Below are positions 1-4,783 of a stretch of 8,696 nucleotides of DNA, piece by piece. The translations under genes were made by a program, and so were the position numbers. Below the pieces are notes generated by a model. It searched no databases. It saw only the letters and a program-made list of their open reading frames with translations, and was not told where the DNA came from. Location of the stretch: contig DQVJ01000160.1 of NCBI GenBank assembly GCA_015661795.1, forward strand, positions 1 to 8,696. The letters run 5' to 3'. The DNA is from Sulfurovum sp. (GTDB lineage Bacteria > Campylobacterota > Campylobacteria > Campylobacterales > Sulfurovaceae). The first letter of the stretch is position 1. The number at the start of each line of letters is the position of its first letter.

Positions 1-43
1 GTATATTACTAATCACATCCCACATTAATACAAGCACAAATAC

Positions 44-51
44 GATAAAAT
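44..51 (+). promoter_or_regulatory. Possible -10 box for the metX operon
   Basis: The sequence GATAAAAT contains TAAAAT, one mismatch from TATAAT, and lies 33-40 bases before the metX start codon. Transcription would begin near position 57. No -35 element is recognisable, which is usual for vegetative promoters in Campylobacterota. In DNA this AT-rich such a match can arise by chance, so the call is weak. The rest of positions 1-83 shows no gene, no terminator hairpin and no room for a methionine-responsive riboswitch, although only a short piece of the upstream region is visible. Confidence 0.35.
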
Positions 52-83
52 ATTACAATTAAATTTTACCATCAAAGCAGTCT

Positions 84-1178
84 ATGAAAATCGAAACCAA
101 AACAGTACAGTTTAGCTCCCCTTTGTATTTAGAAAGTGGGCGTATCTTAGAACCTTATGAGATAACCTACGAGACCTATGGTGAGCTCAACGTTGATAAA
201 TCTAATGTCATTTTGGTTTGTCATGCCTTGTCTGGTTCACATCATGCAGCAGGTGTGTATGAAGGTGAACAAAAAGCAGGTTGGTGGGATGGACTTATTG
301 GTGATGGTAAAGCCTTGGATACGAGTCAATATTTTGTTATTTGTACCAATGTCTTAGGGTCATGTTTTGGTACATCAGGGCCTATGAGTAACAATTATTC
401 TACTCAAATTCCTTATCGTCTAAAGTTTCCAGTAGTGACTGTAAAGGACATCATACGTGCACAAATGCACTTACTGTCGGAATTAGGTATCTACCATGTA
501 CGTGCGATAGTGGGTGGCTCAATGGGAGGTATGCAGGCTTTACAGTTTGCCGTAGATTATCCAAACTTTGCAGATGATATTATCTCTTTGGCTGCTACGT
601 ATGCAACACGACCATGGACGATAGCTTTTAATAAAGTAGCAGTGGAAGCTATTCGTCGAGATCCTCGGTTTAAACATGGGAATTATGAGAAAGATGATTT
701 TGTCGAAGAAGGACTTGATGGGTTGGCTATTGGTCGAATTGCTGGACATATCTCTTACCTTTCTCCTGATTCTATGGATGACAAGTTTGGGCGTAACTAT
801 GTGAATAATGATGGGTTATTTGAACTTTTCGGACGTTATGAAGTTGAGCGCTATATGGAATACAATACGAACAATTTCTCACGTAACTTTGACCCACTTT
901 CATATCTTTATATAGTGAAAGCCATCAATACTTTCAATCTAAGTCGTGGGTATGATTCTTTACAGGATGCTATCTCACGTATTAAAGCGAAGGTACATTT
1001 GATTTCATTTTCTTCAGATTATCTGTTTTTCCCATCAGAGATGGAATATATAGCTACGATGATGAAAAAGAATAAACAGTTTTGTACATATTTGGAAGTA
1101 GAAAGTAACTATGGACATGATGCGTTTTTGGTAGAATTAGATAAATTTGAAAATACTATAAGAGAGGTTTTGGAATGA
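84..1178 (+). CDS. metX: Homoserine O-acyltransferase (MetX family, probably acetyltransferase)
   Basis: This 364-residue protein is an alpha/beta-hydrolase of the MetX family. The family transfers an acyl group from acyl-CoA to the hydroxyl of L-homoserine, the first committed step of methionine synthesis by the sulfhydrylation route, in the cytoplasm. Visible landmarks are the oxyanion-side HALSGS segment (47-52), a GTSGP stretch (96-100), the nucleophile elbow GGSMGG with Ser146, an acid Asp312 in SSDYLF, and the catalytic His345 in GHDAFL. Length is normal for the family. The ATG at 84 puts the conserved N-terminal segment in place, but the preceding bases (AAAGCAG) make only a poor ribosome-binding site. 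Some MetX proteins use succinyl-CoA instead of acetyl-CoA, and I cannot separate the two from sequence alone. The gene ends in a 4-base ATGA overlap with xseB. Confidence 0.93.
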   Translation: MKIETKTVQFSSPLYLESGRILEPYEITYETYGELNVDKSNVILVCHALSGSHHAAGVYEGEQKAGWWDGLIGDGKALDTSQYFVICTNVLGSCFGTSGPMSNNYSTQIPYRLKFPVVTVKDIIRAQMHLLSELGIYHVRAIVGGSMGGMQALQFAVDYPNFADDIISLAATYATRPWTIAFNKVAVEAIRRDPRFKHGNYEKDDFVEEGLDGLAIGRIAGHISYLSPDSMDDKFGRNYVNNDGLFELFGRYEVERYMEYNTNNFSRNFDPLSYLYIVKAINTFNLSRGYDSLQDAISRIKAKVHLISFSSDYLFFPSEMEYIATMMKKNKQFCTYLEVESNYGHDAFLVELDKFENTIREVLE

Positions 1179-1384
1179 AAGCAAAAAGTTTTGAAGAAAA
1201 ATTAGAATATTCAAAAGAACTTCTGGAAAAATTAATGAATCCAGAAATTACGCTTGAAGAATCTGTGAAAATATATGAAGAAGGCTTGAAAAATATTAAA
1301 GAGGCGCAAACACTTATTGAAGAAGCAAAAACAAAAATAACAATCATAGAACAAGAAAACCAAAAATTGGGAGAGAGTATTTAA
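1175..1384 (+). CDS. xseB: Exodeoxyribonuclease VII small subunit
   Basis: This 69-residue, highly charged, all-helical protein matches the XseB family in length and pattern. FEEKLEYSKELLEKL (6-20) forms the first helix, followed by the family turn NPEITLEESVKIYEEG (22-37) and a second helix ending in EEAKTKI. XseB packs in several copies along the coiled-coil arm of the large subunit XseA. The complex degrades single-stranded DNA to oligonucleotides during repair and recombination. XseA is not in this window, which is common because the two genes are often unlinked. The start codon overlaps the metX stop (ATGA), and its stop overlaps the next start (TAATG), so expression is probably translationally coupled to both neighbours. 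Confidence 0.9.
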   Translation: MKAKSFEEKLEYSKELLEKLMNPEITLEESVKIYEEGLKNIKEAQTLIEEAKTKITIIEQENQKLGESI

Positions 1385-2193
1385 TGTCTCAACTTGTTGT
1401 AGCAGCACTGCAGTTACCTACACTTGGCATGAATGCTACTAGACTTGAGTTTTATCTTAAGCAAGCCAAGCAGAGAGATGCAGATATGATGCTTCTTGGG
1501 GAGTATGTACTGAATCATTTTTTTAAAGAGTTTGAAACCATGTCTACAGCTATGGTTAAAGCACAAACCAAGAATCACCTAGCACTTCTTAAAACTCTTT
1601 CTGTTAAATATGATATTGTTTTTGTTGCTCCTATTATCATCTGTAAATCGGATGGATATTATAAAACAATTGTAAAAATTTCACCTAAAAATACACGATA
1701 TTATGAACAGCAAATTTTGCTTCCTTACCAGCACTGGAATGAAAAAAAGTTTTTTTCAAATGCAATTAAACCACTGAAGGATGCTATGATTTTTAATTTA
1801 AAAGGGTTTAAAATTATGGTAATGGGTGGCTTTGAACTTCATTTTGACCCTTTCTGGGAACAGGTAACACGTAAAAAAGTTGACTTGGTTTTGTTACCAA
1901 CTGCATCAACTTTTGGATCGCATAACAGATGGCGGGAGATCATTAAATCCAAAGCATTTTTACACGGTTGCTATATCCTACGTGCAAACCGTCTTGGAGA
2001 GTATAGTGATGCAGAAGTAAAGTGGAAGTTTTATGGAGACACTATGCTAGTTTCACCAGAAGGAGAAGTGGAAATGATGCTTGAAGATAAGGAATCAATG
2101 CTTGTTGAAATCATCAACAAGGAAGAAGTTATTACCCATCGTAAAACTTGGGGATTTGAAAAAGAACTTAAACAACGTGAGGATTTAGCATGA
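1384..2193 (+). CDS. Nitrilase-fold (carbon-nitrogen hydrolase) protein lacking the catalytic Cys and Lys
   Basis: This 269-residue protein has the architecture of the carbon-nitrogen hydrolase superfamily: an N-terminal beta strand (LVVAALQLPT), the first catalytic glutamate region (LLGEYVLNHF, Glu40), the second structural glutamate (HWNEKKFF, Glu120), and C-terminal strands ending in GDTMLVSPEGEV (218-229). Active members use a Glu-Lys-Cys triad. The lysine segment reads YYEQQILLP (106-114), so the lysine position is Gln109 or Gln110. The cysteine segment, normally ICYD or ICYE, reads GGFELHF (148-154), so the cysteine position is Gly149. Both readings were confirmed codon by codon. Hydrolase activity by the usual mechanism is therefore unlikely. 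The protein may be a pseudoenzyme with a binding or scaffolding role, or use unusual chemistry. It overlaps xseB by 1 base and the ThiF-like gene by 4 bases. Fold assignment is confident, but function is unknown. Confidence 0.85.
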   Translation: MSQLVVAALQLPTLGMNATRLEFYLKQAKQRDADMMLLGEYVLNHFFKEFETMSTAMVKAQTKNHLALLKTLSVKYDIVFVAPIIICKSDGYYKTIVKISPKNTRYYEQQILLPYQHWNEKKFFSNAIKPLKDAMIFNLKGFKIMVMGGFELHFDPFWEQVTRKKVDLVLLPTASTFGSHNRWREIIKSKAFLHGCYILRANRLGEYSDAEVKWKFYGDTMLVSPEGEVEMMLEDKESMLVEIINKEEVITHRKTWGFEKELKQREDLA

Positions 2194-2864
2194 CACAAAG
2201 TGAATACTTTAATAGACAAATACAACTTTGGGGATCAAGTGTGCAACAAAGTTTAGAGAAGAAAAAAATTGCGATTATCGGTTCTGGTGGGCTTGGGTGT
2301 ACGTTGGCAATGGCATTGGGTACATCAGGTATAGGTGAGATACATATGGTAGACTTTGATACTGTCTCATCTCATAATATTCATAGACAAATAGCATTTA
2401 CTCTAAAAGACGAAGGCTTAAACAAGGCAAAGGTTGTAGCAAGTTTGATAGAAGCTAAAAACCCTTTTGTAAAAACTGTGGCTTTTGATATGGCTTTTGA
2501 TGACTTTAAAGAAATGGATAATACGTATGATTTAATACTTGATGCAACAGATAATCTTCCTGTAAGAGGAGAAATAGATAAATATGCTAAAAAAAGTAAC
2601 ACTCCTTGGATATATGCATCTGTAGAAGAATTTAATGGACAAGTATGTTTTTTCGATGAGGCAAACTTTGAAGTATTTAACATATCTGATCATAAACCTG
2701 GGGGCATCACTGCTCCTATAGTCATGCATATAGGGTCATTACAAGCAAATTTGGCATTACGTTATCTGGCAGGATTGACGGTAACAAAAGACAAGTTGTA
2801 TTATCTTTATTTTAACGATGAAGGTGAACTTTTGACGCAAAAATTTGGAATGCCAAAAGCTTAA
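2190..2864 (+). CDS. ThiF/MoeB/HesA family adenylyltransferase (E1-like), without zinc cysteines
   Basis: This 224-residue protein has the E1-like Rossmann fold. Family members adenylate the C-terminal glycine of a ubiquitin-like sulfur carrier (MoaD for molybdopterin, ThiS for thiamine) or activate other substrates. Visible motifs are the nucleotide loop GSGGLG (31-36), the acidic strand end VDFDTVSSHNIHRQ (54-67, with Asp55, Asn63 and Arg66), lysines 79 and 81 in LNKAK, the DATDN motif (118-122), and the closing helix IGSLQANLALRYLAG (181-195). MoeB and ThiF carry two CxxC zinc pairs in the C-terminal half. Here the only cysteines are Cys37 and Cys153, so both pairs are absent, and the protein is shorter than the roughly 250 residues usual for MoeB or ThiF. 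No carrier protein is encoded nearby, so the partner is unknown and I give no gene symbol. It overlaps the nitrilase-fold gene by 4 bases. Confidence 0.85.
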   Translation: MTQSEYFNRQIQLWGSSVQQSLEKKKIAIIGSGGLGCTLAMALGTSGIGEIHMVDFDTVSSHNIHRQIAFTLKDEGLNKAKVVASLIEAKNPFVKTVAFDMAFDDFKEMDNTYDLILDATDNLPVRGEIDKYAKKSNTPWIYASVEEFNGQVCFFDEANFEVFNISDHKPGGITAPIVMHIGSLQANLALRYLAGLTVTKDKLYYLYFNDEGELLTQKFGMPKA

Positions 2865-2898
2865 TAGTGCTAAACTTACTAAAATATAAAGGAGATAA

Positions 2899-3240
2899 AT
2901 GAAATTAAATATATTTTTGGCTTTTGTATTTGTATTATTTGTCTCAGCTTGTACGCAAGAGACACAAAATTCGCTCAGTCGTTCTCTTCAAAATTGGACA
3001 GGAACGAATGGCGTGCTAGATATATATGCTGGGGATAAATTGGTGCATAAGTTTATTCAAATAGATAAACTCTCTACAGCAAAAGGAACTTCAGATGGTG
3101 GGTCAAGACCTTACAGATATGGTTATGGAATTGATGATTTAAATCTAAATGGTAAAAAAGATCCAGGAGAAAAGAAAGTTTATTTTGAGTTTTCGGACTA
3201 CTCAACAGCATACATTTTTTATGAACGAAATACAAATTAA
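2899..3240 (+). CDS. Predicted small lipoprotein with a calcium-loop-like motif
   Basis: I do not recognise the family of this 113-residue protein. A short positive N-terminus and hydrophobic stretch (residues 4-15) end in a lipobox VSAC, so cleavage and lipidation at Cys18 are predicted, with a mature envelope-anchored chain of 96 residues. Thr19 follows the cysteine, with no obvious inner-membrane retention signal. The mature part contains VLDIYAGDKLVHKFIQIDKL (39-58), then an acidic loop at 80-91 with the spacing Asp80, Asn82, Asn84, Gly85, Asp88 and Glu91. That spacing resembles EF-hand or SdrD-B-type calcium loops, except for a lysine where EF-hands have a hydrophobic residue. A strong AAAGGAG ribosome-binding site (2888-2894) supports the ATG. 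The gene sits 34 bases after the ThiF-like gene and 12 before ridA, so it may belong to the same transcript. Confidence 0.8.
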   Translation: MKLNIFLAFVFVLFVSACTQETQNSLSRSLQNWTGTNGVLDIYAGDKLVHKFIQIDKLSTAKGTSDGGSRPYRYGYGIDDLNLNGKKDPGEKKVYFEFSDYSTAYIFYERNTN

Positions 3241-3252
3241 AGGGGAATAGGA

Positions 3253-3642
3253 ATGAAATTTATATCTACAAAAGAAGCACCACAGGCTATAGGACCATAT
3301 TCACAAGCAATAGAAGCCAAAGGATTCATATATACTTCTGGACAGATTGCTCTAATGCCTAATGGAAGTATGGAAACAAGAGATGTGGAGCATCAAACCC
3401 ATCAAGTAATGAAAAACCTTTACTATGTTCTTGAAGCTGCCGGTGCACACTTCAATGATGTTATCAAGACTACAATTTATTTAGCAGATATGAACGATTT
3501 TGATACGGTAAATAAAGTTTATGCACATTACTTTGGTACACATAAACCAGCACGGAGTACTATTGCTGTGAAAACTTTACCTAAAAATGCACTGGTTGAG
3601 ATAGAATGTATAGCACTTGCAGGAGCAAATTATACTTTTTAG
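3253..3642 (+). CDS. ridA: RidA-family reactive imine deaminase
   Basis: This 129-residue protein matches RidA (YjgF/YER057c/UK114) along its whole length. RidA is a cytoplasmic trimer that hydrolyses reactive 2-aminoacrylate and related imines released by pyridoxal-phosphate enzymes, which protects those enzymes from damage. Diagnostic segments are KEAPQAIGPYSQAI (7-20), YTSGQIAL (27-34) and PARSTIAV (99-106). Arg101 is the substrate-carboxylate-binding arginine and Glu118 in VEIEC is the conserved glutamate near the water site. Both key residues are present, so the protein is probably an active deaminase rather than one of the arginine-less subfamilies. An AGGGGAA segment starting one base after the lipoprotein stop serves as ribosome-binding site. 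Location in the same direction as metX fits a role around amino acid metabolism, but this is inference. Confidence 0.93.
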   Translation: MKFISTKEAPQAIGPYSQAIEAKGFIYTSGQIALMPNGSMETRDVEHQTHQVMKNLYYVLEAAGAHFNDVIKTTIYLADMNDFDTVNKVYAHYFGTHKPARSTIAVKTLPKNALVEIECIALAGANYTF

Positions 3643-3697
3643 TATTCCTGGATTGAAATAGTGCATGATTTTAAAATTAAATTAAAATACTTTTGGG

Positions 3698-3703
3698 TAT
3701 AAT
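3698..3703 (+). promoter_or_regulatory. Promoter -10 box for rplU-rpmA
   Basis: A perfect TATAAT preceded by TTTTGGG lies 41 bases before the rplU start codon. The upstream sequence is a run of A/T tracts (TTTTAAAATTAAATTAAAAT, 3669-3688) with no TTGACA. This is the look of a sigma-70 promoter in Campylobacterota, where periodic T-rich DNA replaces the -35 box. Transcription would begin near 3710, giving a leader of about 35 bases. The 102-base gap between ridA and rplU contains no other recognisable element. Confidence 0.75.
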
Positions 3704-3744
3704 CACAAACTTTTTAAAAAACATAGAATAACAAAGGGTTTGCA

Positions 3745-4050
3745 ATGTACGCAATCATTAAAGCAAGTGGTCAACAATTCAAAGTTCAAGAGGGTGACAT
3801 CATCTGTTTTGACAACATGGGTCTTGAACCAAAATCAGCAGTAGAATTTAAAGAAGTTCTAGCATTAGATAATGGTGATTTAACTGTAGGTACTCCTTTC
3901 GTAGAAGGTGCTGTAGTTAAAGGTGAGGTAATCAATGAAGGTAGAGATAAAAAAGTTATCATCTACAAAAAAAGAAGAAGAAAAGATTCAAAGCTTAAAA
4001 GAGGTTTCAGAAGAGACTTTACAAGAGTTAGAATTACAAAAATAGCATAA
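3745..4050 (+). CDS. rplU: 50S ribosomal protein L21
   Basis: This 101-residue protein is bacterial ribosomal protein L21, which binds 23S rRNA in the large subunit. It begins with the family signature MYAIIKASGQQFKVQEGD (1-18) and ends with a strongly basic rRNA-binding segment containing YKKRRRKDSKLKRGFRRD, followed by FTRVRITKI. Length is typical. The ATG is preceded by AAAGGG with good spacing. The gene starts its own operon from the TATAAT at 3698-3703 and is followed 16 bases later by rpmA, an arrangement seen across most bacteria. Expression is expected to be high, in proportion to ribosome synthesis. Confidence 0.97.
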   Translation: MYAIIKASGQQFKVQEGDIICFDNMGLEPKSAVEFKEVLALDNGDLTVGTPFVEGAVVKGEVINEGRDKKVIIYKKRRRKDSKLKRGFRRDFTRVRITKIA

Positions 4051-4066
4051 TCTAAAAGGAGATAAA

Positions 4067-4321
4067 ATGGCACACAAGAAAGGTCAAGGATCTACTCAAA
4101 ATAACCGTGATTCAGCTGGACGTCGTTTAGGCGTTAAAAAGTTTGGTGGAGAAGCAGTTATTCCAGGTAACATCATCATTAGACAAAGAGGAACTAAAGT
4201 TCACCCAGGTAATGGCGTAGGTATGGGTAAAGACCATACTATATTTGCACTTATTGAAGGTGTAGTTAAATTTGACAACAGAACTGCTAGTCAGAAAAAA
4301 GTTTCAGTAATCCCCGCATAA
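4067..4321 (+). CDS. rpmA: 50S ribosomal protein L27
   Basis: This 84-residue protein is bacterial ribosomal protein L27. Its flexible N-terminal tail reaches towards the peptidyl transferase centre and contacts tRNA. It starts directly with MAHKKGQGST, so there is no cleavable N-terminal extension of the kind found in Firmicutes. The family core RDSAGRRLGVKKFGG (14-28), the IIRQRGTKVHPGNGVGMGKDHT run (37-58) and the closing KFDN (68-71) are intact. A strong AAAAGGAG ribosome-binding site (4054-4061) precedes the ATG. The gene is co-transcribed with rplU and ends nine bases before a terminator hairpin. Confidence 0.97.
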   Translation: MAHKKGQGSTQNNRDSAGRRLGVKKFGGEAVIPGNIIIRQRGTKVHPGNGVGMGKDHTIFALIEGVVKFDNRTASQKKVSVIPA

Positions 4322-4329
4322 TTTTAATT

Positions 4330-4360
4330 AGAGAAAATCCAAATTACTTTGGTTTTCTCT
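4330..4360. terminator. Bidirectional hairpin terminator between rpmA and the convergent lipoprotein gene
   Basis: The left arm AGAGAAAATCCAAA (4330-4343) pairs with TTTGGTTTTCTCT (4348-4360) around the loop TTAC. The stem has 13 base pairs with one unpaired T (4338). It begins nine bases after the rpmA stop. The right arm overlaps the stop codon of the minus-strand gene (TAG, complement of 4359-4361), so the same hairpin can end transcripts from both sides. The downstream tail is only moderately T-rich on either strand (ATTCTTC on plus, AATTAAAAT on minus), so termination efficiency is uncertain. Confidence 0.7.
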
Positions 4361-4655
4361 ATTCTTCATCTATTACAAGTAAGTCTCTACATCTATTCCG
4401 ACCTAAAAACCAACCATCTTCATAATCTTTATTATTTTGAAAAAGACTATGTGATTTTTTATAGGTACCTTTAGAAGTGGTACATCCATCTTTAATACCT
4501 TTTTTGTAAATGTCAGGAAAATGGGAACCAAAGTAAATGCCACTATGAGAAAAACCTCCTTGCTGTTGAGAAAGTTGATTAGGGGTACAAGCATTTGACA
4601 AGAAGAGGGAAGTGATTAGAAAAATAATTTTTTTTATTGTATATCTATATTTCAT
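4359..4655 (-). CDS. Predicted small lipoprotein, unknown family, with two mature-domain cysteines
   Basis: I do not recognise the family of this 98-residue protein. A basic N-terminus (MKYRYTIKK) leads into a hydrophobic segment (IIFLITSLFLS, 10-20) and a lipobox-like SNAC, so lipidation at Cys23 is likely, though Ser-Asn at -3/-2 is not ideal. The mature part has a regular pattern: YKKGIKDGC (50-58), a short basic stretch, then YEDGWFLGRNRC (78-89). Cys58 and Cys89 are well placed for a disulfide in the envelope. The start at 4655 is chosen because AAGG (complement of 4662-4665) lies at proper spacing and the promoter at 4687-4692 is just upstream. An in-frame ATG at 4709 lies upstream of that promoter. 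The gene runs against its neighbours and separates rpmA from obgE. Confidence 0.72.
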   Translation of the reverse strand: MKYRYTIKKIIFLITSLFLSNACTPNQLSQQQGGFSHSGIYFGSHFPDIYKKGIKDGCTTSKGTYKKSHSLFQNNKDYEDGWFLGRNRCRDLLVIDEE

Positions 4656-4686
4656 ATGATACCTTACAATAGTATTTAGATAAAAA

Positions 4687-4692
4687 ATTATA
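4687..4692 (-). promoter_or_regulatory. Promoter -10 box for the minus-strand lipoprotein gene
   Basis: Read on the minus strand, the sequence is TTGCTATAATTTT with a perfect TATAAT. It lies 31 bases upstream of the ATG at 4655, giving a leader of roughly 25 bases that contains the AAGG ribosome-binding site. No -35 box is visible. The position the -35 contact would occupy (about 4710-4715) abuts the -10 box of the obgE promoter on the other strand. Confidence 0.65.
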
Positions 4693-4715
4693 GCAATACT
4701 TTCCCCCAATTTAGA

Positions 4716-4721
4716 TATAAT
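4716..4721 (+). promoter_or_regulatory. Promoter -10 box for the obgE operon
   Basis: A perfect TATAAT within TTTAGATATAATTCC lies 62 bases before the obgE start codon. Transcription would start near 4728, so the 9-bp inverted repeat at 4734-4758 would be in the leader. A weaker second candidate, GATAAT at 4751-4756, lies inside that repeat. This promoter faces away from the lipoprotein promoter at 4687-4692. The two -10 boxes are only 23 bases apart, so RNA polymerase footprints should overlap. Confidence 0.7.
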
Positions 4722-4733
4722 TCCATAATTTAT

Positions 4734-4758
4734 ATATTATCTTTAGTGTAGATAATAT
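4734..4758. repeat. Perfect 9-bp inverted repeat in the obgE leader
   Basis: ATATTATCT (4734-4742) and its exact reverse complement AGATAATAT (4750-4758) flank a 7-base spacer TTAGTGT. The repeat lies between the probable obgE transcription start and the AAAGG ribosome-binding site (4772-4776). It could fold as an AU-rich hairpin in the mRNA leader or serve as a dimeric repressor site. It lacks GC content and a following T-run, so it is not a typical terminator. Confidence 0.6.
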
Positions 4759-4783
4759 TTTTTAGAAATATAAAGGTTTAGTT

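Noticed and set aside
1..83. Methionine or SAM riboswitch upstream of metX
   Set aside because: The predicted leader is under 30 bases and the visible sequence has no conserved riboswitch core or terminator stem.
2381..2683. 100-residue open frame on the minus strand inside the ThiF-like gene
   Set aside because: The plus-strand frame carries clear E1-like motifs here. The antisense frame has no recognisable feature or ribosome-binding site.
2190..2864. Naming the E1-like gene moeB or thiF
   Set aside because: The zinc cysteines that help define both are missing and no carrier protein is nearby, so a specific pathway name is not supported.
3711..3720. TTTTTAAAAA palindrome upstream of rplU as a terminator
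   Set aside because: It has no loop and no GC pairs, and it lies downstream of the rplU -10 box at the transcription start. It is probably just AT-rich leader.
4403..4594. 63-residue minus-strand frame overlapping the small lipoprotein gene
   Set aside because: The other frame has a signal peptide, lipobox, promoter and ribosome-binding site, so this one is its shadow.
4703..4707. C5 tract between the divergent promoters as a phase-variation tract
   Set aside because: Phase-variable homopolymers in this phylum are usually eight or more bases long, so five is too short.
4656..4709. Longer N-terminus of the minus-strand lipoprotein from an ATG at 4709
   Set aside because: It would add 18 residues before the basic signal-peptide start, lies upstream of the best promoter (4687-4692), and lacks a clear ribosome-binding site. 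The ATG at 4655 has AAGG at correct spacing.
4734..4758. Fur box reading of the obgE leader repeat
   Set aside because: The arms are ATTATC then GATAAT, the reverse of the GATAAT...ATTATC order of the classical Fur consensus, and an iron link to this operon is not expected.
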